Positions 9,113 to 16,787 of a stretch of 64,000 nucleotides of DNA are shown here, in pieces. The position numbers were made by a program, and so were the translations under genes. Source of the DNA: Cedecea neteri NBRC 105707 = ATCC 33855. GTDB taxonomy: Bacteria; Pseudomonadota; Gammaproteobacteria; Enterobacterales; Enterobacteriaceae. The stretch spans positions 1-64,000 of the forward strand of contig NZ_BCTL01000036.1 in NCBI RefSeq assembly GCF_001571265.1, written 5' to 3'. The notes under the pieces were generated by a model, which saw only the letters and a list, made by a program, of their open reading frames with translations, was not told the DNA's origin and ran no database searches. How positions within the stretch are numbered: the first letter of the stretch is position 1; the number at the start of each line of letters is the position of its first letter.

Positions 9113-9702
9113 TACGTGGTGTCCTTAGCTGATTGAACTCAGCTCATCGGATACCTAGTAATGATTTAAGGAATGCTGAAATCTACTAATCTCTTCTCCT
9201 TGCGATATGCCACTACTCCACTTCCTATAGATTTCCCCTACCGGGATGGTTACGGGTACTCATATCCCCTTATGTAGATCTACTTCCGTATGTCTTTGTT
9301 GCTTATTGATATCTACGTCTACTACATCTACGCCCATTATTAACAATACGAAGGAACAGAGGGGAAAAGGAAGGTGATCTCAATAGAAGAAAGAAAGCTC
9401 AAAAACGAAGGAAAACAGCTACCAAAACCGACTGAAATCGCTCTCTAGTTACTCTGAGAAAATCTGGTCATTTACGAACATCTGGGGATGGTACTCAAAA
9501 CTGATTATCTGCAAACCGCGTGCTCTGTAGTATTTTTTTACCCTAATGTACAGACGCATTAGGCGCATTCGGAAGCTGCAATTACAGGATTCTTTTGACA
9601 TGTATTTGTAACTAAGTTATTTATTATCAGCAATAACATAAAAACAGCATCACCATAAAAATAGTATATACTAGGATCTGAACTAACTTGACAGGTGGTT
9701 TT
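9113..9702. other. 590-base gap between divergent genes
   Basis: No convincing gene is present. The left part is pyrimidine-rich and carries the ATCTAC repeats; the right part (about 9590-9700) is AT-rich and probably contains the promoter of the unknown gene at 9703. Confidence 0.5.
9181..9331. repeat. Four short ATCTAC repeats upstream of the Gp2-like gene
   Basis: ATCTAC occurs at 9181, 9278, 9311 and 9326, all in one orientation (GTAGAT when read with the gene). About 0.04 copies would be expected by chance in a stretch this long. Iteron-like binding sites are possible. Confidence 0.4.
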
Positions 9703-10647
9703 ATGATTAACAAAAGACTTTCAGTTCACTTTTCATCATTAGCAATGAAACAAAAAATAATAGAACTTGCAGAAATAAATAACTTGTCAGCATCAAAGCT
9801 AGTCGAAGATCTAATTTCATTTAGGTTGTATGACTCAGATTATTCCAAGGAGCTTCTTAAGAAGTTAGAGGGAGGTAATTATGTTAAAAATAGAAATATG
9901 CTTCCTAGCGATGGGTTTGAGTCCGCTATAAAAAGAAGCAAATTTAGATTTAATGTGTCTACAGCGGAAGTTACAGATATTTTAAGGGGATCTTTTGTCA
10001 CAGAGGTTCGTAGTGGCGATATTGATGATTTTGAGAACGATAAAATTAAATATGATAAGCTAACCAAAACAATTTTTAAATGTGTTCGTGAATATATAGA
10101 AACGCAAAGCACTATAAATTGGATTGATAATGGGTATTCATCATTTAATTCAAATCTCACCCTTGTATTTATTAATGATGTTAATGTTAGTTTTGTATAC
10201 TACCCACAAAGTGATTATCTACATATAGATTTTATTAGCAAATATGTCCACACTATTCCTTTCGTTTTTGATGAAAAAAATAATAATGAGTTTGTGCGCT
10301 ATCTTGACTTTGACTATATCCGATTTAAAACATTTAAAAGCTATGCTGAAGATGGCTGGGATAGAAGGAAGCACTCACATCTTATTTATATTGATCGTGC
10401 TTCCAATTCAAAATCTGGTGGTTTTTTTATTGGGGTTAAGTATGAAGATAATGGCCTTTTTAAAAGTGATGAGGAAAAAAGTCGCGCGGAACTATTTGAT
10501 ACTGAAACGAAGATATTTTTCGCACACAGAGCTTTTAAACTAAAAAAATATCAAATAAAGGACGATAAAGACCCTTATATCCCTAACCTTTTGGATGGCT
10601 TTCAATATGGCATTGAAAAAGCAAAAAAACGATACAATCATGAATGA
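9703..10647 (+). CDS. Unknown AT-rich island gene with a possible RHH-like N-terminus
   Basis: I do not recognise this 314-residue protein. The first 45 residues (MINKRLSVHFSS, then NLSASKLVEDLISFRL) could form a ribbon-helix-helix or similar small DNA-binding fold. The remainder is rich in Asp, Phe, Tyr and Lys with alternating strands and helices, no membrane segment, no signal peptide and no catalytic motif I can name. The base composition is far more AT-rich than the flanking island genes, a sign of separate acquisition. The ATG at 9703 has AGGTGG close upstream; an in-frame TTG lies five codons earlier. A strong hairpin follows. It sits alone between the Gp2-like gene and the CP4 core cassette, a place where such islands carry cargo, so a defence or toxin role is possible but unsupported. 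Confidence 0.7.
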   Translation: MINKRLSVHFSSLAMKQKIIELAEINNLSASKLVEDLISFRLYDSDYSKELLKKLEGGNYVKNRNMLPSDGFESAIKRSKFRFNVSTAEVTDILRGSFVTEVRSGDIDDFENDKIKYDKLTKTIFKCVREYIETQSTINWIDNGYSSFNSNLTLVFINDVNVSFVYYPQSDYLHIDFISKYVHTIPFVFDEKNNNEFVRYLDFDYIRFKTFKSYAEDGWDRRKHSHLIYIDRASNSKSGGFFIGVKYEDNGLFKSDEEKSRAELFDTETKIFFAHRAFKLKKYQIKDDKDPYIPNLLDGFQYGIEKAKKRYNHE

Positions 10648-10772
10648 TTCGTTTTAGTAGAGAGTTAAGAAATTAAAGAGTGTATTAATCACATGCATAA
10701 AAAATGAGACATATATAATCAATGTGAGTTAAGCAGTTTTTTATTTATCAAATAAAATCATGATAGTTACTG

Positions 10773-10803
10773 AAGGCCATACCCTCGCGGGTATGGCCTT
10801 TTC
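10773..10803 (+). terminator. Rho-independent terminator after the unknown island gene
   Basis: A perfect 12-bp stem (AAGGCCATACCC with its complement) and a TCGC loop, followed by TTCTG on the plus strand. It separates the unknown gene from the DUF932 cassette. Confidence 0.65.
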
Positions 10804-10832
10804 TGTTAATGGTGCGAAGAAGGAGTTTTCTT

Positions 10833-11654
10833 ATGAAATTAATTAGCCGTTTTGGTCGAGTGAATCAGATTCGCCGCGACCGTCCTTTAACTCGCGAGGA
10901 GCTCATTAGTCACGTTCCCAGCGTGTTTAGCGGAGAAAAGCATGAATCCCGCAGCGAGCGGTACACGTACATCCCGACAATTACCCTTCTTGATAACCTG
11001 CAACGTGAAGGTTTTCAGTCGTTCTTTGCGTGTCAGACTCGCGTTCGTGACCTGAGTAAGCGCGAGCATACCAAACATATGCTGCGGTTACGCCGGGAAG
11101 GCCAGATTACGGGTAAGCAAGTGCCGGAGATCATTCTTCTTAACAGCCATGACGGTTCGAGCAGCTATCAAATGTTACCTGGGATTTTCAGGGCTGTATG
11201 TCAGAACGGGTTAATTTGCGGTGAGTCCTTTGGTGAAGTGCGTGTCCCCCATAAAGGAGATGTTGTTGAGAAAGTCATTGAAGGTGCCTATGAGGTTTTG
11301 GGGATCTTTGGTCGCGTAGATGAACGACGTGAGGAAATGCAGGCATTAATGCTTCCAGCACCTGCACAACAGGCTATGGCTAAAGCGGCGCTGACCTACC
11401 GATTTGGAGAAGAGTACCAGCCAGTAACTGAATCGCAAATTCTTGCACCTCGTCGCTGGCAGGACGAGAGCGATGACCTGTGGACCACCTACCAGCGCAT
11501 TCAGGAAAACCTGCTGAAAGGCGGGCTAAGCGGGCGTACCGCGCAGGGTAAACGCACCCACACCCGCGCAATAAACGGGATTGATGGCGACGTTAAGTTA
11601 AACCGTGCGCTCTGGGTGATGGCAGAGAACATGATGAACCTGTTGGGCAGGTAA
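10833..11654 (+). CDS. yfjQ: DUF932 protein, YfjQ/YafZ type
   Basis: This 273-residue protein is the length of E. coli YfjQ and has the same start (MKLISRFGRVNQIRRDRPLT) after an AAGGAG site. DUF932 proteins are abundant in CP4 prophage-like elements and plasmids; their biochemical function is not established. It opens the conserved cassette DUF932, klcA, radC-like, DUF987, cbeA, cbtA found in CP4-57, CP4-44 and CP4-6. The in-frame codons upstream of 10833 overlap the terminator hairpin and are not used. Confidence 0.85.
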   Translation: MKLISRFGRVNQIRRDRPLTREELISHVPSVFSGEKHESRSERYTYIPTITLLDNLQREGFQSFFACQTRVRDLSKREHTKHMLRLRREGQITGKQVPEIILLNSHDGSSSYQMLPGIFRAVCQNGLICGESFGEVRVPHKGDVVEKVIEGAYEVLGIFGRVDERREEMQALMLPAPAQQAMAKAALTYRFGEEYQPVTESQILAPRRWQDESDDLWTTYQRIQENLLKGGLSGRTAQGKRTHTRAINGIDGDVKLNRALWVMAENMMNLLGR

Positions 11655-11733
11655 TAACCCGCGCCCAGCCACCGAAATCAATCCCCGGTCCGACACTTCC
11701 ATTCAACATATTCATGCATAAGGAAAAATTAAC

Positions 11734-12213
11734 ATGACCGACATAATTAATATCAACGATAACAATCAGCTACCTCTGCAGGCTATAGATGAAGGTTCTG
11801 CACCGGCACTGACAGCCACGCCCGTACCGGACGAACAGCGTGTGGAATTCTGGCCGCAGCACTTTGGCAGCATACCGCAGTGGATAACCCTTGAACCGCA
11901 GGTCTTTGCATGGATGGACCGGTTCTGCGCTGACTACAGCGGCGGTATCTGGAATTTTTATACTCTCAGCAACGGTGGGGTCTTCATGGCTCCGGAAACA
12001 GACAGTGATGAATTCTGGTCGCTGTTCAACGCCATGAATGGCAACGCCGCAGACACGAGCGCCGAAGCCGCCGGGATTGCAGTCTGTCTTGTCGCTTACA
12101 GTCATCATGCATGCCGCACAGAATGCGACGCCATGACGGAACATTACTGGCGTCTCCGTGACTATGCGCTCAATCACGCAGAATGTAGCACCATCATGCG
12201 CATTATCGACTGA
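11734..12213 (+). CDS. klcA: KlcA/ArdB-family antirestriction protein
   Basis: The 159-residue protein belongs to the family of KlcA, ArdB and E. coli YafX/YfjX. Conserved parts are RVEFWPQHFGSIPQW near residue 38 and the C-terminal HHACRTECDAMTEHYWRLRDYA. Members relieve restriction by type I systems in vivo without mimicking DNA like ArdA. An AAGGA site precedes the ATG. It is notable that the same island carries a complete type I system about 6 kb away. Length is normal for the family (about 140-155) with a slightly extended N-terminus. Confidence 0.88.
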   Translation: MTDIININDNNQLPLQAIDEGSAPALTATPVPDEQRVEFWPQHFGSIPQWITLEPQVFAWMDRFCADYSGGIWNFYTLSNGGVFMAPETDSDEFWSLFNAMNGNAADTSAEAAGIAVCLVAYSHHACRTECDAMTEHYWRLRDYALNHAECSTIMRIID

Positions 12214-12223
12214 GTGTCCCGCC

Positions 12224-12457
12224 ATGCAGCATGAACTGTCTCACCTTAATGCCCTGTGGGATGCACTGGGGAAAACAACTGTCAGGGATGAGGACGGTGA
12301 TGTTGTGACCGACGAACCCTTCCTGCATTTCCCGACGGGTACCCCTCTCTTCCATATCTGGTCATGGTTTGAATCCCTGCACGACGAGTTCGCCGTTGCC
12401 GCGAAACTGTACAACACATACGTCCCGGACGCATTAACAGACAGGAAAAGCAAATGA
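12224..12457 (+). CDS. Small unknown protein between klcA and radC-like gene
   Basis: A 77-residue acidic protein starting [16 protein letters not shown], with the central sequence [21 protein letters not shown] do not recognise a domain. It begins 10 bases after klcA and its stop overlaps the radC-like start (ATGA), which argues strongly for real translation in one operon. The frame is open further upstream but would overlap klcA. CP4 elements usually lack a gene exactly here or carry an uncharacterised one. No function can be assigned. Confidence 0.6.
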   Translation: MQHELSHLNALWDALGKTTVRDEDGDVVTDEPFLHFPTGTPLFHIWSWFESLHDEFAVAAKLYNTYVPDALTDRKSK

Positions 12458-12936
12458 ACATTACCACTTGTGCCCCCGACAGCAGGGGGATATCTCCCGC
12501 CGCACAGCGTACCATCAGACGCGCACTGACCCTGCTGGAACGTCAGTTACGCGAGCCAGGCGCGGCATTTACCTCCAGCCATGCAGTCCGCGACTGGCTT
12601 CGTCTGCAGCTCGCCACACAGGACCGCGAAGCCTTCACCGTCCTGTGGCTGGATAATCAGCATCGCCTGATAGCCCACGACACGCTGTTCCTCGGTACGA
12701 TCAACTCTATCACTGTACATCCACGTGAGGTCGTTAAATCCGGTCTGAAAAATAATGCCGCTGCTGTCGTTCTTGCGCATAACCACCCGTCGGGTGAGGC
12801 TGAACCGAGTAAAGCCGACAGGCTGATTACAGAACGTTTGAAAAAGGCGCTGGAACTGGTTGATATTCGCCTGCTGGATCACCTGGTAGTTGGTGGCATG
12901 GATATCGTTTCGTTTGCTGAACGCGGCTGGTTATAG
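12454..12936 (+). CDS. RadC-like JAB-domain protein (YeeS/YfjY/YkfG type)
   Basis: This 160-residue protein has a JAB/MPN+ (RadC) fold. Expected zinc and catalytic residues are present: E59, H109-N-H111-PSG and D122 in PSKAD. It matches the short RadC paralogues of CP4 islands (YeeS, YfjY, YkfG, about 150 residues), which lack the helix-hairpin-helix part of chromosomal RadC. Function is unproven; a DNA-related isopeptidase- or nuclease-like activity has been suggested for the fold. Start codon overlaps the stop of the previous gene. Confidence 0.88.
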   Translation: MNITTCAPDSRGISPAAQRTIRRALTLLERQLREPGAAFTSSHAVRDWLRLQLATQDREAFTVLWLDNQHRLIAHDTLFLGTINSITVHPREVVKSGLKNNAAAVVLAHNHPSGEAEPSKADRLITERLKKALELVDIRLLDHLVVGGMDIVSFAERGWL

Positions 12937-12949
12937 GGAATAAATAGCG

Positions 12950-13171
12950 ATGAAAATTATCAGCAAACGTCAGGCGATGACGATATACCGTCAGCACCCG
13001 CAGTCCCGGCTCTTTCGTTTCTGCACCGGGAAATACACGTGGTCCGGCAGTATCTGCCACTATGCCGGTCGGGAGGTGCAGGATATCAGCGGTGTGCTGG
13101 CCGTATTCGCAGAACGCCGTCAGGACCGCAACGGTCCTTATGTCGTATTGCGCAGCGTAACCCTGAATTAA
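12950..13171 (+). CDS. yeeT: DUF987 protein (YeeT/YkfH type)
   Basis: The 73-residue basic protein starts MKIISKRQAMTIYRQHP and contains the paired Tyr/Cys-containing strands seen in YeeT, YkfH and YpjJ. In CP4 elements it always precedes the cbeA-cbtA pair, as here, 13 bases after the radC-like stop. Function unknown. Confidence 0.85.
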   Translation: MKIISKRQAMTIYRQHPQSRLFRFCTGKYTWSGSICHYAGREVQDISGVLAVFAERRQDRNGPYVVLRSVTLN

Positions 13172-13193
13172 CGCACAGTTAAGGATTACTTAA

Positions 13194-13544
13194 ATGCAGA
13201 ACACAATAAATGTAGCAAACCATGATATTGCTGAACCCTGGTGGGGACTTAAACCCACCGTCACGCCATGCTTTGGCGCACGGCTCGTACAGGAAGTAAA
13301 CCGCCTGCATTACCTGGCTGACCGCGCCAGCATCTCCGGGACATTCAGCGATGAGGATTTACGCCATCTTGACCAGGCATTTCCGGTGCTGCTCAAACAG
13401 CTGGAACTGATGCTCACCTGCGGCGAGCTTAATCCACGGTACCAGCACTGCGTTTCGCTGTATGCAAAAGGACTGACCTGCGAAGCGGATACGCTTGGTA
13501 GCTGTGGCTACGTTTATCTCGCTATCTATCCCACCCAACGCTAA
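13194..13544 (+). CDS. cbeA: CbeA/YeeU-family antitoxin
   Basis: A 116-residue protein of the YeeU/YfjZ/YafW family. The E. coli member CbeA (YeeU) is a type IV antitoxin: it promotes bundling of MreB and FtsZ filaments and so counters CbtA without binding it. Typical segments here are EPWWGLKPTVTPCFGARLVQE and SCGYVYLAIYPT at the C-terminus. The ATG follows an AAGGA site, and cbtA starts 24 bases after the stop. Confidence 0.92.
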   Translation: MQNTINVANHDIAEPWWGLKPTVTPCFGARLVQEVNRLHYLADRASISGTFSDEDLRHLDQAFPVLLKQLELMLTCGELNPRYQHCVSLYAKGLTCEADTLGSCGYVYLAIYPTQR

Positions 13545-13568
13545 GTCAATTTCCCAACGAGAAACCTT

Positions 13569-13955
13569 ATGAAAACTCTTCCTGCAAATCAGCGGGGGGC
13601 GAAGCCATGCCCGCCGCCAGCGCTTGTCTGGCAAACGTTACTTACATGCCTGCTGGAACAACACTATGGTCTGACGCTGAACGACACGCCGTTCAGTGAT
13701 GACAGCGTTATTCAGGAGCATATCGAGGCGGGTATCTCACTGTCCGATGCCCTGAATTTTATTGTTGAAAAGTATGAACTGGTCCGCACTGACCGGCCAG
13801 GCTTCAGCATCCTGACGCAGTCTCCGTTTATTACGGCCATTGATATTCTCCGGGCCAGAAAGGCTACAGGGCTGATGAACCGTGGCACGTATAAAGACGT
13901 GACGGCTATTACCGAAGGACAACATCCGCAGGCCAGCACTTCAGGCAAGCGATGA
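13569..13955 (+). CDS. cbtA: CbtA/YeeV-family toxin
   Basis: The 128-residue toxin of the YeeV/YkfI/YpjF family inhibits polymerisation of FtsZ and MreB in E. coli. The sequence shows the conserved [18 protein letters not shown] stretch near residue 30, an [17 protein letters not shown] segment and the C-terminal [17 protein letters not shown] helix. It is full length and in the normal order behind cbeA. A strong terminator hairpin follows, which closes this cassette. Confidence 0.92.
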   Translation: MKTLPANQRGAKPCPPPALVWQTLLTCLLEQHYGLTLNDTPFSDDSVIQEHIEAGISLSDALNFIVEKYELVRTDRPGFSILTQSPFITAIDILRARKATGLMNRGTYKDVTAITEGQHPQASTSGKR

Positions 13956-13990
13956 TTCGGATAAAAAGAACCGCATCCCGCAAGTACATA

Positions 13991-14020
13991 AACACCAGCC
14001 CTGAACGGCTGGTGTTTTTC
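13991..14020 (+). terminator. Rho-independent terminator after cbtA
   Basis: A 10-bp stem AACACCAGCC/GGCTGGTGTT with a 6-base loop and a TTTT tail. Confidence 0.85.
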
Positions 14021-14041
14021 TGACTATAAAGGAGAGAACTA

Positions 14042-14887
14042 ATGGTCGTGCAAAATGTTAATGAACCCGAAGTGTTAACCGGGCACACCGATGTGATTTG
14101 CTCCACCAGCATTGAACGTATTGTTACAGGCCGTAATGCTGCGCTGACACGGATTGAAAGCCTTATCAGTGAACTTGATGATATCTCCATTCTGACCCAC
14201 GATATCGGCGGTGGTACAGGACAAGAGTGGGGAATGCGGGAGGGCCATCGCTACGATTGCTGGTTCACGGAAAAACCCGTTAAAGCGATGAAAGCGATGA
14301 CCCGCAATATTGATCGCCGTATCTGGCGCGATCTGATGAATAAATCAGGCATGCTGAGCCTGATGGATGCTCAGGCGCGTGACGAGTGGCACAAAAGCCT
14401 GGAGAAAGACGATATTCCCGCGATCTCTGAAGACAATATCCTTAGTACCTTTGAGCAACTGCATCAGAGCAAAGGTGAGGTATTTGAGCGTGGCGTAATC
14501 AATGTCTTCAAGGGGTTAAGTTGGGACTATAGAACCAATAACCCCTGTTATTTTGGCAAGAATATTATCGTTAACAATCTGGTGAAATACGACAAATGGG
14601 GTTACAGCCTGAGCTGGGGCTGGCGGCGTGACCAGTTAGCCGACCTGGAGCGCATGTTGTTTCTGCTGGATGGTAAAACCATTCCCGATAATCGGCATGA
14701 TGTGACTATACGGCTGATGGACTTCATACGCGATAATCCACGACAGCAGGTATTCGAAGATGATCTCTTCACTATTCGCCTTTTCCAAAAGGGCAGTGGT
14801 CATATCACGTTTAAGCGTATGGATCTGGTAGAGAAGATGAACGATATCATCGCGAAGCACTATCCGGGGATGCTGGCTGCTAAGTGA
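14042..14887 (+). CDS. DUF4942 protein
   Basis: This 281-residue protein follows the cbtA terminator closely, with an AAGGAG site. DUF4942 proteins commonly sit behind cbeA-cbtA in enterobacterial islands. Visible features are an N-terminal helical part (about 25-50), the central GGGTGQEWGMREGHRYDCWF, and a C-terminal region with FDLFTIRLF-like strands and KGSGHITFKRMDLVEKMN, somewhat like the end of DNA methyltransferase-associated domains. No SAM or catalytic motif is obvious. Function unknown. Confidence 0.75.
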   Translation: MVVQNVNEPEVLTGHTDVICSTSIERIVTGRNAALTRIESLISELDDISILTHDIGGGTGQEWGMREGHRYDCWFTEKPVKAMKAMTRNIDRRIWRDLMNKSGMLSLMDAQARDEWHKSLEKDDIPAISEDNILSTFEQLHQSKGEVFERGVINVFKGLSWDYRTNNPCYFGKNIIVNNLVKYDKWGYSLSWGWRRDQLADLERMLFLLDGKTIPDNRHDVTIRLMDFIRDNPRQQVFEDDLFTIRLFQKGSGHITFKRMDLVEKMNDIIAKHYPGMLAAK

Positions 14888-15030
14888 GTGTAAAAGATCT
14901 TCTCTTTTGGGTGATGGCCTTTTAAATCTTCCATACTTATGACAAATTTTTATTTGAATACACATAAATGTGTATTTACGCGTTTTTGTGTTTTATTGTT
15001 AGCCATCAACCTCATGAGAAGAGCGATGCC

Positions 15031-15828
15031 ATGATACAGAACAACATCAAACAGCTTCGTACTCAACTGTCGATTACGCAGCGCGAGCTGGCGTATATGG
15101 TCGGCACCAGCCAACAGCAAATCCAACGCATCGAAACCGGAAAGGTCGCAGCAAAGCTGGGCATTGCACAGGCAATATGCAGTGCTCTGGATAAGCCTTT
15201 AAACATCGTATTCCCGGAAAGCGATCAGTTGATTAACGACTTTCACAAGAAGCGCCGTAAAACCGATGATGATCTTGAGGAGATAGCTACAAGCGGTATT
15301 GAAATGGATAGCGGTCTCTGGACCGTAAAACTCTGGCTGCAGGGGCAGCAGGATTATTTATTGTTGCCCATTTCTGCTGCGGATAAGCGGAGGTTTTATT
15401 ATTATTTTCAGGAAACAGTTAGCCCGAATGTAGAGCGATTTTTTGTCTTTGACTCGGACCAGTATCGCTATGCGTTAAATATGCGTGAAGTGGTATTTCA
15501 CCAGTTCTTGTCTGATGGTCTACCGCCAATCGTTGCTGAAGAAGATGATGATTACGAAGATGATTATTTTAATGTCCATATCACCTTAGTGAACGGTGGC
15601 CCAGTGATTCCTCTGAGCGTTGAGCCTGATGCACCGCAAAACGAGGAGACGGATGATATCGGTCAGTTGAATGCGTTCTTTGAAAAGCTGGACTGCGAGC
15701 CTGAAACCACAGATCGTTATATGTTAACCGATGAAGACGGTGAAGATGCTTTTATCCGTATTGGTTCTATTGCCATGGTGCGAGTCGTACTTGACGCGCT
15801 GGAGCCTGTGGAAGAAGATGAAGAGTAG
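15031..15828 (+). CDS. XRE-family regulator with a long acidic C-terminus
   Basis: The 265-residue protein has a clear N-terminal Cro/CI helix-turn-helix (about 3-57: IKQLRTQLSITQRELAYMVG, then SQQQIQRIETGK). The rest is a Glu/Asp-rich region without a recognised domain, including DDDYEDDYF and the tail LEPVEEDEE. The ATG at 15031 is chosen because it starts exactly at the helix-turn-helix; the frame is open 21 codons upstream. Long-tailed XRE proteins of this kind can act as antitoxins or repressors; no partner toxin is adjacent. Function is otherwise unknown. Confidence 0.65.
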   Translation: MIQNNIKQLRTQLSITQRELAYMVGTSQQQIQRIETGKVAAKLGIAQAICSALDKPLNIVFPESDQLINDFHKKRRKTDDDLEEIATSGIEMDSGLWTVKLWLQGQQDYLLLPISAADKRRFYYYFQETVSPNVERFFVFDSDQYRYALNMREVVFHQFLSDGLPPIVAEEDDDYEDDYFNVHITLVNGGPVIPLSVEPDAPQNEETDDIGQLNAFFEKLDCEPETTDRYMLTDEDGEDAFIRIGSIAMVRVVLDALEPVEEDEE

Positions 15829-15961
15829 TTTTTAGCTAGCCGTATTCACAGGGAATCGCGTTGAGTATACATGTGAGTATATATCGTGGTTTATCGTTTT
15901 TATAAACCTATTTGTTTCAATTGGTTATGACTTAAAGCGCGGTGCGGCCTTCGACCCTACC

Positions 15962-15994
15962 AAAAAGAGCAGGCTGCATATAAGCGGCCTGCTC
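15962..15994 (-). terminator. Rho-independent terminator of the Ner-like gene
   Basis: On the minus strand, GAGCAGGC and GCCTGCTC form an 8-bp stem directly followed by TTTTTG. Confidence 0.75.
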
Positions 15995-16017
15995 CAAAGT
16001 AATTAACTACGAACTGG

Positions 16018-16293
16018 TCATGTGGGTGAACGCACTAACTCCCGATTACGTCTCATAGACCGCTCCCGATCAACAATCTCCCCATCCTTCCCCACATATC
16101 GCTCAGGCCATATCTCACTCGGATGAACCTCAAGCGCTCTGGCTATCAAAAACTCACCTTTTGGCCACGGACGCGTTAACGCATTCGCTAGCGTTGAAGA
16201 AGCCAGGCCACATTCTCGTGAAAGTGCCGCCAACGATGTTCCTTTCTTGCGTAAACCGGCGATGATATCCGCTGAATGCCAACCTTTAGTCAT
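16018..16293 (-). CDS. Ner/SfsB-like DNA-binding protein
   Basis: The 91-residue protein is a winged/helix-turn-helix protein of the Mu Ner and Nlp (SfsB) family. It opens MTKGWHSADIIAGLRKKGTS, carries the helix-turn-helix LAALSRECGLASSTLANAL, and then the signature P-W-P-K-G-E-x-L-I-A-x-A-L with PSEIWPERY. Such proteins are small repressors in phages and regulators in enterobacteria. It has an excellent AGGAGGG site. It is divergent from the twin XRE genes, and the first of their operators begins only 49 bases from its start, so cross-regulation is possible. Confidence 0.82.
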   Translation of the reverse strand: MTKGWHSADIIAGLRKKGTSLAALSRECGLASSTLANALTRPWPKGEFLIARALEVHPSEIWPERYVGKDGEIVDRERSMRRNRELVRSPT

Positions 16294-16341
16294 GATTCCC
16301 TCCTGACTGTTACCTGTAAGTGGATGTGCTACAAATCAATG

Positions 16342-16356
16342 CTACGTTATTCGTAG
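16342..16356. promoter_or_regulatory. Operator 1, distal, upstream of first twin XRE gene
   Basis: CTACG-TTATT-CGTAG, a perfect 5+5+5 palindromic site. Its start is 34 bases from operator 2. Confidence 0.7.
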
Positions 16357-16375
16357 TATCGTGTCTAAACAAAAA

Positions 16376-16390
16376 CTACGAATATCGTAG
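16376..16390. promoter_or_regulatory. Operator 2, proximal, at the first twin XRE start
   Basis: CTACG-AATAT-CGTAG; with flanking bases the symmetry extends to AACTACGA/TCGTAGTT. It ends two bases before the ATG and takes the place of a ribosome site. Confidence 0.7.
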
Positions 16391-16392
16391 TT

Positions 16393-16677
16393 ATGCGAAC
16401 CACTCCAAATTACCGTGAAATATTCTGCAAAAGGCTCAGGGCATCACGCCTTGCTAGTGGCCTGTCTCAGAAAAAGCTCGGTATGTTGGCGGGTATAGAT
16501 GAGTTTGCAGCAAGTGCACGTATCAATCGGTATGAGCGTGGAATCCATGAAGTTGATGTTCAGACTGCCCAACATCTGGCTACTGTATTGAATGTGCCAT
16601 TGGCCTACTTTTATGCCGATGACGATCAGCTTGCAGAGTTGATCCTTGCCTTTGGTCGATCCATATCTCAAAAATGA
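16393..16677 (+). CDS. XRE-family regulator, first of a tandem pair
   Basis: The 94-residue protein is almost only a Cro/CI helix-turn-helix: NYREIFCKRLRASRLASGLS, then QKKLGMLAGIDEFAASARIN and RYERGIHEVD, ending in NVPLAYFYADDD. The gene at 16788 encodes a close paralogue (roughly 60 percent identical over the shared 80 residues by eye). A pair of identical-type palindromes (CTACG-N5-CGTAG) stands upstream, the proximal one ending two bases before the ATG, so autoregulation is likely. No Shine-Dalgarno sequence is present ahead of the start; initiation on a leaderless transcript is possible. Confidence 0.8.
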   Translation: MRTTPNYREIFCKRLRASRLASGLSQKKLGMLAGIDEFAASARINRYERGIHEVDVQTAQHLATVLNVPLAYFYADDDQLAELILAFGRSISQK

Positions 16678-16736
16678 AAAGAGTTTATTTTGACCTTAGG
16701 TTGTAGGACTGCGCGCAGACTCAAATTTGTAACGAA

Positions 16737-16751
16737 CTACGTTACTCGTAG
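16737..16751. promoter_or_regulatory. Operator 3, distal, upstream of second twin XRE gene
   Basis: CTACG-TTACT-CGTAG, the counterpart of operator 1; the start-to-start distance to operator 4 is again 34 bases. Confidence 0.7.
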
Positions 16752-16770
16752 TAGTAGTTGAGTCTTAAAG

Positions 16771-16785
16771 CTACGACTATCGTAG
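16771..16785. promoter_or_regulatory. Operator 4, proximal, at the second twin XRE start
   Basis: CTACG-ACTAT-CGTAG, symmetric to GCTACGA/TCGTAGC, ending two bases before the ATG at 16788, exactly as operator 2 does for the first gene. Confidence 0.7.
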
Positions 16786-16787
16786 CC

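Noticed and set aside
9688-9693. TTGACA just before the unknown island gene as a promoter box
   Set aside because: It lies only 15 bases from the ATG and overlaps the ribosome site; no room for a -10 box and a transcript leader.
15900-15960. Stretch with TTCGACCCTACCA that looks like a tRNA 3' end
   Set aside because: No acceptor or D and anticodon stems can be built from the flanking sequence, so I do not call a tRNA or attachment-site remnant.
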